Of a DNA stretch of 64,000 nucleotides, positions 1 through 8,232 are shown one piece after another. Every line of letters starts with the position of its first letter. The first letter of the stretch is position 1. Source of the stretch: Ruminococcus sp. (lineage in GTDB: Bacteria > Bacillota > Clostridia > Oscillospirales > Ruminococcaceae); contig JAFWSI010000070.1 of NCBI GenBank assembly GCA_017519415.1, forward strand, positions 124,001 through 188,000. The letters are read 5' to 3'. The notes under the pieces are model-generated. The model saw only the letters and a list, made by a program, of their open reading frames with translations, did not search any database and was not told where the DNA came from. Both the position numbers and the translations under genes were made by a program.

Positions 1-437
1 TCGGCGTTCTTGTGAAGATGGATACAGATCTTTCAGCTGATCAGGTCGCTGTTATAGGTAAGGACGTAGCAATGCAGTCTGCTGCTCTTAATGCTGCGTA
101 CCTCTGCCGCGAGCAGGTTCCCGCTGAGGTGCTTGAGAAGGAGAAGGAGATCATGATGGCTCAGATGGCCGAGGATCCCAAGATGGCTTCCAAGCCCGAG
201 CAGGTACGCGCCAAGATCGTTGAGGGCAAGGTAGGCAAGTACTATACAGAGAACTGCCTCCTCGAGCAGGCATTCGTAAAGGACGACAAGCTCTCTGTTC
301 AGGGCTATGTTGATGCTGAGGCCAAGAAGCTCGGTGGTTCTGTCAAGATAACAGATGTTGTCCGCTATGAGCGCGGCGAGGGTGTTGAGAAAAAGGAAGA
401 CAACCTTGCTGACGAGATCGCAAAGATGATAAAGTAA
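1..437 (+). CDS. tsf: Elongation factor Ts, C-terminal part (truncated by window start)
   Basis: EF-Ts is the guanine-nucleotide exchange factor for EF-Tu in translation elongation. The reading frame is open from base 3 (Gly-Val-Leu-Val-Lys-Met), so the gene begins outside the window and about 144 C-terminal residues are present. They match the dimerisation and C-terminal parts of EF-Ts: the V-A-M-Q-S/A-A-L run near the start, the E-x-L-E-K-E-K-E-I stretch, K-I-V-E-G-K-V-G-K-Y-Y with an acidic L-L-E-Q-A-F-V-K-D, and the closing V-x-R-Y-E-R-G-E-G motif. It ends in TAA and is followed at once by an intrinsic terminator. Upstream rpsB is expected but lies outside the window. Confidence 0.95.
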   Translation, partial: GVLVKMDTDLSADQVAVIGKDVAMQSAALNAAYLCREQVPAEVLEKEKEIMMAQMAEDPKMASKPEQVRAKIVEGKVGKYYTENCLLEQAFVKDDKLSVQGYVDAEAKKLGGSVKITDVVRYERGEGVEKKEDNLADEIAKMIK

Positions 438-449
438 ATAATAAACTAT

Positions 450-485
450 AAGGCAGCGGCTTTAAAGCTGCTGCCTTTTCTTAAT
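450..485 (+). terminator. Intrinsic terminator after tsf
   Basis: A GC-rich hairpin (GGCAGC-GGCTTT/AAAGCT-GCTGCC, one G-T pair) is followed by TTTTCTTAATTTT. It begins 13 bases after the tsf stop and separates tsf from the next gene. Confidence 0.8.
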
Positions 486-502
486 TTTAGGGGGGGCTTA
501 AT

Positions 503-1201
503 ATGAAAATAAGTAAAGGTCTGAGAATTGCATTTGTACTGATACTTATGGGCGTGCTCGTTGCTGTTGCAAGCGCAAAGGACGTCATGATGTTCCTTAA
601 GGGCGATACCCTTGATTTCAATCGTTCTTCCATCACCGATTATGATAAGGAGAAAATGATAAAGGGCGAGATAAGCAGTTTTTACGGACAGTTTGCGATA
701 ATGACCGAGACCGAGAAGAGGTTTGGTGTTACTACCAGCAAGTCTGAGACAAAGTTCTATCTTGTGGGAATAAACGATACTGCAACAAATAAGAAGGTAT
801 TCGAGGATTATGACGATAACGAGGCTTACGATGAGAAATTCGTCGTTGTAATAGCAGCTCACTCGGCAGATCTTCAGGCAAAGCTTGACAAGAATATCGA
901 AGGATGGCAGGCGCTTCTCAACGGCGAGACCGAGACAATACCTGCGGGAGTTCCCTTTGAAGGAAAGCTCTGGAAGCAGCCCAAGGATTCAAAGTATATC
1001 ACATACAGGGATGATTTCCTCAAGGACGCCGGCTTTGCGGCAAATGAGGTCGCGAAGCTCAGGATAGTTGATAACAAGGTAACGTTAAGCTCGGTAATCG
1101 TTGCAGGTATCGGAGCGTTAACTGCTGTTATCGGCATACTGGTGCTTGTTATCGGTTTCCTTTCGACCCGTAAAAAGAATGACAGCGTTGATTTTTATTG
1201 A
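503..1201 (+). CDS. Unrecognised membrane-anchored protein (two hydrophobic segments)
   Basis: I do not recognise the family. The 232-residue product has a hydrophobic N-terminal segment (about residues 7-25) that could be a signal anchor. A soluble, mostly extracytoplasmic middle of about 165 residues is rich in Lys, Asp and Glu. A second strong membrane helix (about 197-220) is followed by a short basic tail with R-K-K. This suggests a protein anchored at both ends with its central domain outside the cell. A purine-rich site (AGGGGGGC, 490-497) precedes the ATG. It stands alone between two terminators, and transcription may depend on read-through from tsf because I see no clear promoter. 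Confidence 0.75.
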   Translation: MKISKGLRIAFVLILMGVLVAVASAKDVMMFLKGDTLDFNRSSITDYDKEKMIKGEISSFYGQFAIMTETEKRFGVTTSKSETKFYLVGINDTATNKKVFEDYDDNEAYDEKFVVVIAAHSADLQAKLDKNIEGWQALLNGETETIPAGVPFEGKLWKQPKDSKYITYRDDFLKDAGFAANEVAKLRIVDNKVTLSSVIVAGIGALTAVIGILVLVIGFLSTRKKNDSVDFY

Positions 1202-1272
1202 TGCTCTCAAATATTGACGAGGGCTGCCGAAAAGTGCCGGAAATAAAATAAATATACAATTTTTCCACATTG

Positions 1273-1320
1273 ATACGCCTGTATTATTGTCAGATGTTAC
1301 AATAATACAGGCGTATTTTC
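1273..1320. terminator. Long perfect inverted repeat, probable bidirectional terminator
   Basis: An 18-bp perfect stem (1273-1290 with 1299-1316, beginning ATACGCCTG) has an 8-base loop. A TTTTC tail follows on the plus strand and an A-rich run precedes it. The stem is longer than needed for a terminator, but its position between an upstream gene end and the promoter at 1334 fits that role. Confidence 0.65.
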
Positions 1321-1333
1321 GTAAGGTTTTCCC

Positions 1334-1362
1334 TTGCAGTTGCTGACGAAATATGTTATAAT
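1334..1362 (+). promoter_or_regulatory. Sigma-A-type promoter of the moxR operon
   Basis: TTGCAG at 1334-1339 and a perfect TATAAT at 1357-1362 are separated by 17 bp. The -10 lies 43 bases upstream of the moxR ATG and just after the inverted repeat, so it probably starts the operon that runs to about 9472. Confidence 0.6.
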
Positions 1363-1404
1363 GATTTTAACTGGATATTATGATCTGAAAATGAGGTATA
1401 TTAA

Positions 1405-2346
1405 ATGAACAGTAATATAAATCGCCTTGCCGATTCGGTGGGCAGGGTAATAGTAGGGAAGAAGGATACGGTTATCCGTCTTATAGCTGCTATGCTCTGC
1501 GAGGGACACGTTCTGCTTGAGGACGTTCCCGGAGTCGGAAAAACCCAGCTTATAACGGCGCTTTCCCGCTCTATAGGCGGTAAATTCAACAGAATACAGC
1601 TTACACCTGACGTTATGCCGTCGGATATAGCAGGCTTTACCATGATGGATTCAAAGGCAAATGAATTTGTGTACCGCGACGGTGCGGTAATGTGTAATTT
1701 TCTTCTTGCAGATGAGATAAACCGTGCTTCTCCGAAGGTGCAGTCGGCTCTCCTTGAAGCTATGGAGGAACGTCAGATAAGCCTTGACGGCGTTACTCAC
1801 AGGCTTCCGAGGCCGTTTCTTGTACTGGCAACGCAGAATCCCGTTGAGACCTATGGTACCTTTCATCTTCCCGAGGCTCAGATGGACAGATTCTTTATGA
1901 AGCTGTCAATGGGCTATCCTTCGCTGGAGGAGGAAATGAGCATTCTTGACAGGACTGAAAGGCATAATCCCATCAACAACATAACAGAGCCTGTTATGAG
2001 TGTTGATGACGTCATTGCCATGCAGGAGGATGTTAAGAGAGTCAGAGTTACCGAGGAGGTAAAGTCTTATATTGTGAATATAGTTTCCTCTACACGTTCG
2101 GACAGAAATACACTTCTCGGCATAAGCCCCCGCGGAAGCATAGCGCTTTTCAAAGCAGCCAAAGCATTTGCTTACATTTACGACAGGGATTATGTGACTC
2201 CCGATGATGTGAAGAACACAGCAGTTTCCGTACTGGCTCACAGAATAATTCTTTCGCCCCAGGGTAAGACTGCTTTCGGAACAGGCGAGGCTTATATAGC
2301 CAATGTACTGAGGAGCTGTCCTATCCCGTCGATGAGTGTCAGATGA
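1405..2346 (+). CDS. MoxR-family AAA+ ATPase
   Basis: MoxR ATPases are AAA+ chaperone-like proteins that act with DUF58 and membrane proteins in assembling or activating cell-surface complexes. The 313-residue protein has Walker A (P-G-V-G-K-T-Q) near residue 45, Walker B (L-L-A-D-E-I-N-R-A) near residue 100, a sensor I stretch (A-T-Q-N-P-V-E), and the C-terminal lid with G-I-S-P-R-G. The length is typical. A GAGGTA ribosome site precedes the ATG. Its stop overlaps the start of the DUF58 gene by four bases (ATGA), indicating translational coupling. The natural substrate of this complex is not known from the sequence. Confidence 0.93.
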   Translation: MNSNINRLADSVGRVIVGKKDTVIRLIAAMLCEGHVLLEDVPGVGKTQLITALSRSIGGKFNRIQLTPDVMPSDIAGFTMMDSKANEFVYRDGAVMCNFLLADEINRASPKVQSALLEAMEERQISLDGVTHRLPRPFLVLATQNPVETYGTFHLPEAQMDRFFMKLSMGYPSLEEEMSILDRTERHNPINNITEPVMSVDDVIAMQEDVKRVRVTEEVKSYIVNIVSSTRSDRNTLLGISPRGSIALFKAAKAFAYIYDRDYVTPDDVKNTAVSVLAHRIILSPQGKTAFGTGEAYIANVLRSCPIPSMSVR

Positions 2347-3515
2347 TAAAGTACATAAAAAGTATAATCTCCGTAGCGGCGGTTGCTTTTCTTGTCTATA
2401 TATTCACATTTTATATAGACGGCGAAATGGGCGTGATACTTCTTGCTTTTGTGCTGTTTGCTCCCCTTGCTTCCTTTGGTATGGCGATCTACGCCCGAAA
2501 AAGGATAAAGCTCAGCTTCAACTGCGACGCATATGTCCAGAAGGGCAGCAAGCTCAGCGTAAAGGTCATCGTTGAAAAGACGGGAGTATTTCCGCTTGCC
2601 ATAGTTGAGATATGTCCTTATGCTACCGAGGTTTTCGTACAGAATATAAAGAACCGCAAGCTTACTATGTGCAATGAGACGAAGCGCGTCTTCAACATGG
2701 AGCTTGATGCTGCGATCGGCGGCAACGGAGAGGTGGGTATAAGAGCGGTATATTCCTGCGGCTTTCTCGGCTTTATGAGATTTGCCGTAAAGGATCCTCC
2801 CCCGCGTCCCGTATCGGTGGGCGTTATACCTCCTGTTCCGGATATAAAGGCTTCCTCACAGCTTTTCCGTTCTATTGCGGACGCAGTTCATACCAGTGAG
2901 GAGGACGAGGCTAACGATACGTCGATGCTGATGACAACGAATACGACTCCGGGCTATGTGCACCGCGAATACGTTCAGGGCGATCCTCTCAAGCGTATAA
3001 ACTGGAAGCTTTCTTCAAAGAAGGACAAGCTTATGGTGAGGCTTGATGAAGCAACTGCTTCGGTACAGCCCGTTATCGTTCTCGACCTTTTCCGTAAAAG
3101 CGGGATGCTCCCCGAGAATGCGGTAAGAGCCGAGGAAAAGCTCATATGCTCGGTTTTCGGATTGCTTTCCCTTCTCCTTAAACAGGGAATAGCCTGTAAC
3201 TTCATATATCGCAGCAGCTCGGGAGAGGTTATCTGCGAGACCGTTGACAACCCCGATTATCCGACTCAGCTCCTTCTCAAGGTGCTGGCTGCAAGAGTCG
3301 TTCCGGACAGAAGGATCGGTCTTTCGGGTCTGAAGGAATCCATATGTGCCTGCATTATTGCCACCACCGACGCCGGACCGGGCTTTGAAGCTGTTACAAG
3401 GGCTGTCGGAAGCGACGAGAATGTATGTATAATAGGACTTTCCGCAGCTTCGACAAATTCCACATCCCTTCCGCTGTGGTATCTTGATGAGGATAATAAT
3501 TTCAGATTGGTATAA
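2343..3515 (+). CDS. DUF58 domain protein, MoxR partner
   Basis: The 390-residue protein has two N-terminal membrane helices (about 8-50). The DUF58 core is marked by the hallmark Y-V-x-G-D-x-L-K-R-I-N-W-K-L-S segment near residues 210-225. The C-terminal half resembles a von Willebrand A-like fold with hydrophobic strands (P-V-I-V-L-D-L-F). DUF58 proteins are nearly always encoded next to MoxR ATPases and transglutaminase-like membrane proteins, as here. The start codon overlaps the moxR stop, and the next gene begins two bases after its own stop, so the three are surely co-translated. The biochemical role of DUF58 is not established. Confidence 0.9.
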   Translation: MIKYIKSIISVAAVAFLVYIFTFYIDGEMGVILLAFVLFAPLASFGMAIYARKRIKLSFNCDAYVQKGSKLSVKVIVEKTGVFPLAIVEICPYATEVFVQNIKNRKLTMCNETKRVFNMELDAAIGGNGEVGIRAVYSCGFLGFMRFAVKDPPPRPVSVGVIPPVPDIKASSQLFRSIADAVHTSEEDEANDTSMLMTTNTTPGYVHREYVQGDPLKRINWKLSSKKDKLMVRLDEATASVQPVIVLDLFRKSGMLPENAVRAEEKLICSVFGLLSLLLKQGIACNFIYRSSSGEVICETVDNPDYPTQLLLKVLAARVVPDRRIGLSGLKESICACIIATTDAGPGFEAVTRAVGSDENVCIIGLSAASTNSTSLPLWYLDEDNNFRLV

Positions 3516-3517
3516 AT

Positions 3518-5827
3518 ATGAATGAGACCAGAAATAATCGATCAGGCATAAAACGGTTCCTGTACAGGACATTCATGGATCCTGTCCTGTGGTATCTTGT
3601 GCTTATAATGATGGCACTCATGTTCCACTACCGTGACAGAGTAAAGGTCGACAGCTATGGCTTCGTATCTGCTGCGGGCTGGGGCGTTCTCTCCCTTGTA
3701 ATGGGCTGGGGAATGTTCAGGATATTCGATTTTATGCAGAAGCATAATCTGATCGGCGGACTTTTTTATTTTTTGATGGTAGCGGCCTTCGGCGTTGCCG
3801 TTCGTTACGTCACCTTCATCGGACTCAGGAATTATCCTATCTCATGGATGCTGTGGTTTCTTACACCTCAGGAATCCGTTGATTACAATATCTGGTATAC
3901 AATAGGATTTTTCCTGCTTTTCCAGCTGTTCATGGGTTCGGTCATCTACTATTTCACAAGAGTAAGATACCGTATTTTCATGAATTTCCTTATTTTCATC
4001 ATTCCATTTGCTGTTTTCGGTAAGGAATATGAAAAAATGCCCACTGTATATATCGTACTTCTCACAGTGGGATATGTGCTGCTGATGGTATATTACAGGC
4101 AGCTCAAGGATACTGATGATACAATATTCGTCGAACGCAGGCGTTCGTGGAAGACCATATCGGTATACGCTGTTATATTCGCGGCAGCGGCGGCTCTTAT
4201 CCCAAAGCCCTCTGTTACCGCTGACAGACGTGTGTTGGAAACCCTTATCAATGCGGACGCATTTACCGACAGACTTGTTGCAATGCTCAATGTGTTTACC
4301 GATACTACCTCGGGAGAGCGTTTCAGAGGGAATACAGTGGACGTGCTTGTGTTTGAGGTGAAGGCTCAGGATGACCTGCATATAAAAATGTCTACCCATT
4401 CCACCTATAACTATGATACAGACGAGTGGGAGATGAAGGATCTCGATAATTATTATGTCAGGCATGAGACCTCGAAGCTGCCGATAAATATCGGTTCCCG
4501 CAGAGGACTTGTGGACGCCTTCATGAAGGCTGCGTCGCTGGATAAGAGTTACGCTGATAAATACGGACTGACAAAATATCTTAACGAGAAGCTCCTTGCT
4601 CCCGAGATACATCAGGTCACATTATACTGTACTGTGGGAAATGTAGGTCTGTCCGATGTTACGGATATGGCTCCGGTCCCACAGGGAGCACTGACCCTTG
4701 ACAAAACGTCGCACAGGGACGATATGGCGCTGCTGAGAGGCGGGACTGTATGCTCTGTCAACTCTAAATTCAATAATACGGCAACATTTGTTTTCTCGTA
4801 TGTTCCTGATACGTTTTTCCTTTCTCCGAAAAATGCCGAGCTTGTTGACGAGCTTGCGGGCTATGACTATCAGAAGCTTCTTGATGATACATATGATGTG
4901 CTTCTGAAGGGAAATGCCGAATCCCGTTTTGACGATGCGGACGCAAGAGCCTTTGATTATCTGGAGATCGACAGCAAGCTTTATGGGCAGTACTGCGATG
5001 TGCTTCTTGATTACGGCAATAAAGACCGCATAAGGAAGCTTGCGGAGGAGATAACCGCAGGAGCCAGAACGGAGTATGAAAAGGCAAAGAAGCTGGAGAT
5101 ATACTTATATGACAACGATTATCACTATGACCTGACCTACAAGAAGTCAAAGGGTGAGAACGTTGAAGATTTCCTGTTCGATACCAAAACGGGAGTCTGC
5201 TACGAATACGCAACTGCAATGGTCCTTCTTGCACGCTCCGTCGGTATCCCCGCAAGGTATTGCGAAGGCTACAGCATGACTGAAAGGGTCGACAGAGGAT
5301 ACATACATGAAGACGCAAACTATACAATTTCCACGAAAGACGCTCACGGCTACCCCGAGCTTTACATAAAGGGCTACGGCTGGATGGACTTTGAGCCTAC
5401 TATGACAGACATTGTGCCTGTCCAGCAGAAATCAACGGCAACGGATATGCTTTCAAGAGCAGGACTTATAATACTTGCAGGCGCAATGCTGGTATTATTG
5501 TTCGTGTTCATTTATCCGTGGCTGTCACATAAGCTCTTCGTTATGATGAGCAGAAAACGTTCGCCGAAGGATACGGTTACTGCCATAATGCGCAGGATCT
5601 GTAAGCTTTACGACATCGAGGACGTCAATACGTCGCAGGAGGCGTGCAGTCTCGTACATGAGACCTCGGGCGCTGACATATCCGTGACGGCTGAACTGTT
5701 CGAGAGAGCGGTATACGGCGAAGAGAATCTTGATATAACCGAAAGAGAGAGAGCTCTGGAAGAATATATCAGAGCATATGACGCATTCAGAGAGACGAAA
5801 AAGAGGAGACGACGCATAAAGACCTGA
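3518..5827 (+). CDS. Membrane transglutaminase-like protein (TgpA type)
   Basis: The 769-residue protein starts with about seven or eight membrane helices (residues 20-235). A large extracytoplasmic region contains a transglutaminase-core domain. The catalytic triad is visible as Cys561 (T-G-V-C-Y-E-Y-A), His610 (D-A-H-G-Y-P-E) and Asp624 (G-W-M-D-F-E-P). A further helix (about 645-670) is followed by a cytoplasmic tail of about 100 residues that resembles the DUF4129-like end of TgpA proteins. Such proteins accompany MoxR and DUF58. They may cross-link or cleave peptides at the cell surface, or act as proteases; the activity here is inferred from motifs only. The tail ends in a basic K-K-R-R-R-R-I-K-T. 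Confidence 0.88.
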   Translation: MNETRNNRSGIKRFLYRTFMDPVLWYLVLIMMALMFHYRDRVKVDSYGFVSAAGWGVLSLVMGWGMFRIFDFMQKHNLIGGLFYFLMVAAFGVAVRYVTFIGLRNYPISWMLWFLTPQESVDYNIWYTIGFFLLFQLFMGSVIYYFTRVRYRIFMNFLIFIIPFAVFGKEYEKMPTVYIVLLTVGYVLLMVYYRQLKDTDDTIFVERRRSWKTISVYAVIFAAAAALIPKPSVTADRRVLETLINADAFTDRLVAMLNVFTDTTSGERFRGNTVDVLVFEVKAQDDLHIKMSTHSTYNYDTDEWEMKDLDNYYVRHETSKLPINIGSRRGLVDAFMKAASLDKSYADKYGLTKYLNEKLLAPEIHQVTLYCTVGNVGLSDVTDMAPVPQGALTLDKTSHRDDMALLRGGTVCSVNSKFNNTATFVFSYVPDTFFLSPKNAELVDELAGYDYQKLLDDTYDVLLKGNAESRFDDADARAFDYLEIDSKLYGQYCDVLLDYGNKDRIRKLAEEITAGARTEYEKAKKLEIYLYDNDYHYDLTYKKSKGENVEDFLFDTKTGVCYEYATAMVLLARSVGIPARYCEGYSMTERVDRGYIHEDANYTISTKDAHGYPELYIKGYGWMDFEPTMTDIVPVQQKSTATDMLSRAGLIILAGAMLVLLFVFIYPWLSHKLFVMMSRKRSPKDTVTAIMRRICKLYDIEDVNTSQEACSLVHETSGADISVTAELFERAVYGEENLDITERERALEEYIRAYDAFRETKKRRRRIKT

Positions 5828-5849
5828 AACGTTTGAACGGAGGTAGATT

Positions 5850-7202
5850 ATGCGAACTGAAAAAGAAAAAGGAATATTCAGACTCCTGCTCACATTTGTC
5901 CTGATATTCGGACTGCTCGCAGGAGCGTATCGCCCTGAGATTTATGTCGCTGCGTCAGATGAAAAGGCAGTCAGTGACGAAAACGAGACATATCCGCCTA
6001 TTACAGACTACCGTCTGTGGCGTCAGAAAGATCCGCGCTGGGCAAGTACGCCTATCGGCGGCTCCACACTGGGCAGCGTCGGCTGCTACATCACGTCTAT
6101 CGCCATGGCAGCTGTTGCTTCGGGTGCAAGGGATATGAGCAGCTTCGATCCCTGCATATTTGCAAAGCAGCTCAATGAGATCGGCGCATTCACCAGCGGA
6201 GGTGCGCTTGCACGCTGGGCTTCCATAACAAAGATCATTCCCGATATTGCCATAACCGGCGGGGAAAAGACCTTCAGCGCCTCGGATCAGAGCGGAAAAG
6301 CCGAAGAAATAAGAAAGCACCTTGAAAGCGGTATGTATGTCATATGCAACGTCGGCGGACACTGGGTCTACATTGACGGCGTGATAGGCGACGATGTGTA
6401 TATGGCCGATCCGGCCAAGGATGAGATACTTATGTTCAAGGCCTACAATAACGGCAGCATAAGAAATTATCAGCTTATCAAGGCAAAGAATCCGTACAGC
6501 GGATTCACGCCACTTTATGATGTAAATACCGAGAACAAGACAACGGGAGCTTCTACCACAAAGGCTGTAAAGACCACCACCACGACAGCTTCTTTGGTTC
6601 CTGCTGTCAAGGTCACAACATATGTTGTCCAGGCGGTAACACAGGTGGTTACGGTTGAGATAACTGCCGGCTCTGCGTCGCCCGCGTCAACTACTTCTGC
6701 AAAGAAGACAACGACGACGACCACCACCACAACAACAACAACTACAACAACTACTACCACCACGACAACAACGACTACTACGGTAACATACCTTACCGGC
6801 GAGTATTACTGCCCGAGCCGCAGTACCGTAACGGTCAGAGGCGGTGTAAACGAAAAGGAATGTGTGCTTGCGACACTTTCAGGCGGAAATATCGTTGACG
6901 TCATTAAGACTGACGGCAGCAAGGGTATCGTTGCCATAGACGGCATAGAGGGCTGGGTCGAGCTTTCTGACCTGGAATATGCGGGAAAATCCGCAGAGCT
7001 CAATGTCGGCGACATTAACAATGACGGTGCGCTGGATTCCTACGACCTTGCTATCATCAACGAATATATCGCAAGTCTTGAACGTCTGCCCGAGGGAGTA
7101 TCTATCCTGAGGAAGTGCGAGGCAGAGGCTGCCGATATAAACGGCGACGGTACGGTCGACAGCGGGGATGTACTGCTGTATCTTATGCGTATCTGCAATT
7201 AA
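5850..7202 (+). CDS. Secreted C39-like cysteine peptidase with Thr linker, SH3-like segment and dockerin
   Basis: The 450-residue protein begins with a signal peptide (about 1-35). The papain-like domain follows, with Cys79 (S-V-G-C-Y-I-T-S-I-A-M), His171 (G-G-H-W-V-Y-I-D-G) and Asp187 (M-A-D-P-A), the arrangement of the Peptidase_C39_2 family. A long threonine-rich linker follows, including 25 Thr in a row. A segment of about 60 residues resembling an SH3b domain (V-R-G-G-V-N...G-W-V-E-L) comes next, and a C-terminal type I dockerin closes the protein. The dockerin's two calcium loops read D-I-N-N-D-G-A-L-D-S-Y-D and D-I-N-G-D-G-T-V-D-S-G-D. It should bind a cohesin on a scaffoldin. An AACGGAGGTAG ribosome site precedes the ATG. 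The gene closes the moxR/DUF58/transglutaminase group, 22 bases after it. Confidence 0.85.
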   Translation: MRTEKEKGIFRLLLTFVLIFGLLAGAYRPEIYVAASDEKAVSDENETYPPITDYRLWRQKDPRWASTPIGGSTLGSVGCYITSIAMAAVASGARDMSSFDPCIFAKQLNEIGAFTSGGALARWASITKIIPDIAITGGEKTFSASDQSGKAEEIRKHLESGMYVICNVGGHWVYIDGVIGDDVYMADPAKDEILMFKAYNNGSIRNYQLIKAKNPYSGFTPLYDVNTENKTTGASTTKAVKTTTTTASLVPAVKVTTYVVQAVTQVVTVEITAGSASPASTTSAKKTTTTTTTTTTTTTTTTTTTTTTTTTVTYLTGEYYCPSRSTVTVRGGVNEKECVLATLSGGNIVDVIKTDGSKGIVAIDGIEGWVELSDLEYAGKSAELNVGDINNDGALDSYDLAIINEYIASLERLPEGVSILRKCEAEAADINGDGTVDSGDVLLYLMRICN

Positions 7203-7217
7203 GGAGTAATTTATTTA

Positions 7218-8183
7218 ATGGAATGGACAGAGGTTAATATCTACACCACAACAGAGGGTATAGAGCTGCTTTGCTCGAAGCTTTCCGACATAGGAATAAA
7301 GGGCTTTTCGATAAAGGATCCTGAGGATTTCAAGGAGTTCCTTGAGAATAAGAACGGTCAGTGGGACTATATAGACGAGGATCTTCTCGGGCTTTCCGAA
7401 TGTGAGACCTGCGTGACTGTATACATTCCCGCCAACGGTCAGGGAGCCGAAATGCTCATTGCCATAAGATCGATGCTTGCGGAGATGAAGGCTTCCGATG
7501 CCGAAGGAGTCTACGGCCGCCTTGAAGCGGAAATGACGAGCATACGCGAGGAGGACTGGGCAAACAACTGGAAGCAGTACTTCAAGCCCTTCAATGTCGG
7601 CGAAAAGCTTGTTATCAAGCCCTCGTGGGAGGAGCATGACGCTTCCGACGGAAGAATCGTGCTGGAGATAGATCCCGCTTCCAGCTTCGGGACCGGCAAG
7701 CATCATACTACAAGGCTCTGTCTCGAGATACTGGAGAAGTGTCTGAAAAAAGGAGATAAGGTGCTTGATATGGGCTGCGGCAGCGGCATCCTGTCCATAG
7801 GAGCCATGCTGCTTGGCGCAGGAAGCGTCACAGCCGTGGATATAGAGGAAAATGCTGCGGTCACCGCACTTGAAAATGCGGTAAAGAACAATATCTCTCC
7901 CGTCAGCTACAGGACTTACTTCGGTAATATCCTTACCGACGAAGAGCTTGCCGACAGGATAGATGACAAGTATGATGTTATCACGGCGAACATAGTAGCC
8001 GATGTCCTTATCGCTATGAAGGACTATTTTGTCCGATACCTGAAAAAAGACGGTATACTTATAGTTTCCGGAATTATCGAGGAACGTATGAACGAAGTCG
8101 TTGACGTTCTTCTTTCTGCCGGCTTCAGAGATCCTGCTGCGGAGGTCCGCGAGGGCTGGGCAGCAGTAAGATTTACAGTTTAA
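7218..8183 (+). CDS. prmA: Ribosomal protein L11 methyltransferase
   Basis: PrmA transfers methyl groups from S-adenosylmethionine to ribosomal protein L11. The 321-residue length is typical. The N-terminal L11-recognition domain is followed by the W-A-x-N-W-K-Q-Y-F-K-P motif, the P-A-S-S-F-G-T-G-K-H-H-T-T segment, the SAM-binding V-L-D-M-G-C-G-S-G-I-L-S motif I, and the T-A-N-I-V-A-D catalytic-region motif. It starts 15 bases after the dockerin gene with an AAGGAG site about 11 bases from the ATG, so it may be transcribed with the upstream operon. Confidence 0.93.
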   Translation: MEWTEVNIYTTTEGIELLCSKLSDIGIKGFSIKDPEDFKEFLENKNGQWDYIDEDLLGLSECETCVTVYIPANGQGAEMLIAIRSMLAEMKASDAEGVYGRLEAEMTSIREEDWANNWKQYFKPFNVGEKLVIKPSWEEHDASDGRIVLEIDPASSFGTGKHHTTRLCLEILEKCLKKGDKVLDMGCGSGILSIGAMLLGAGSVTAVDIEENAAVTALENAVKNNISPVSYRTYFGNILTDEELADRIDDKYDVITANIVADVLIAMKDYFVRYLKKDGILIVSGIIEERMNEVVDVLLSAGFRDPAAEVREGWAAVRFTV

Positions 8184-8232
8184 TATTATGCAAGGCATAT
8201 ATTGATAAATAACACCATAAGGAGAATAGAAC

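Noticed and set aside
6515-6763. Minus-strand open frame with a long valine run
   Set aside because: It is the antisense of the Thr-rich linker of the gene at 5850-7202; the run is an artefact of the repeat.
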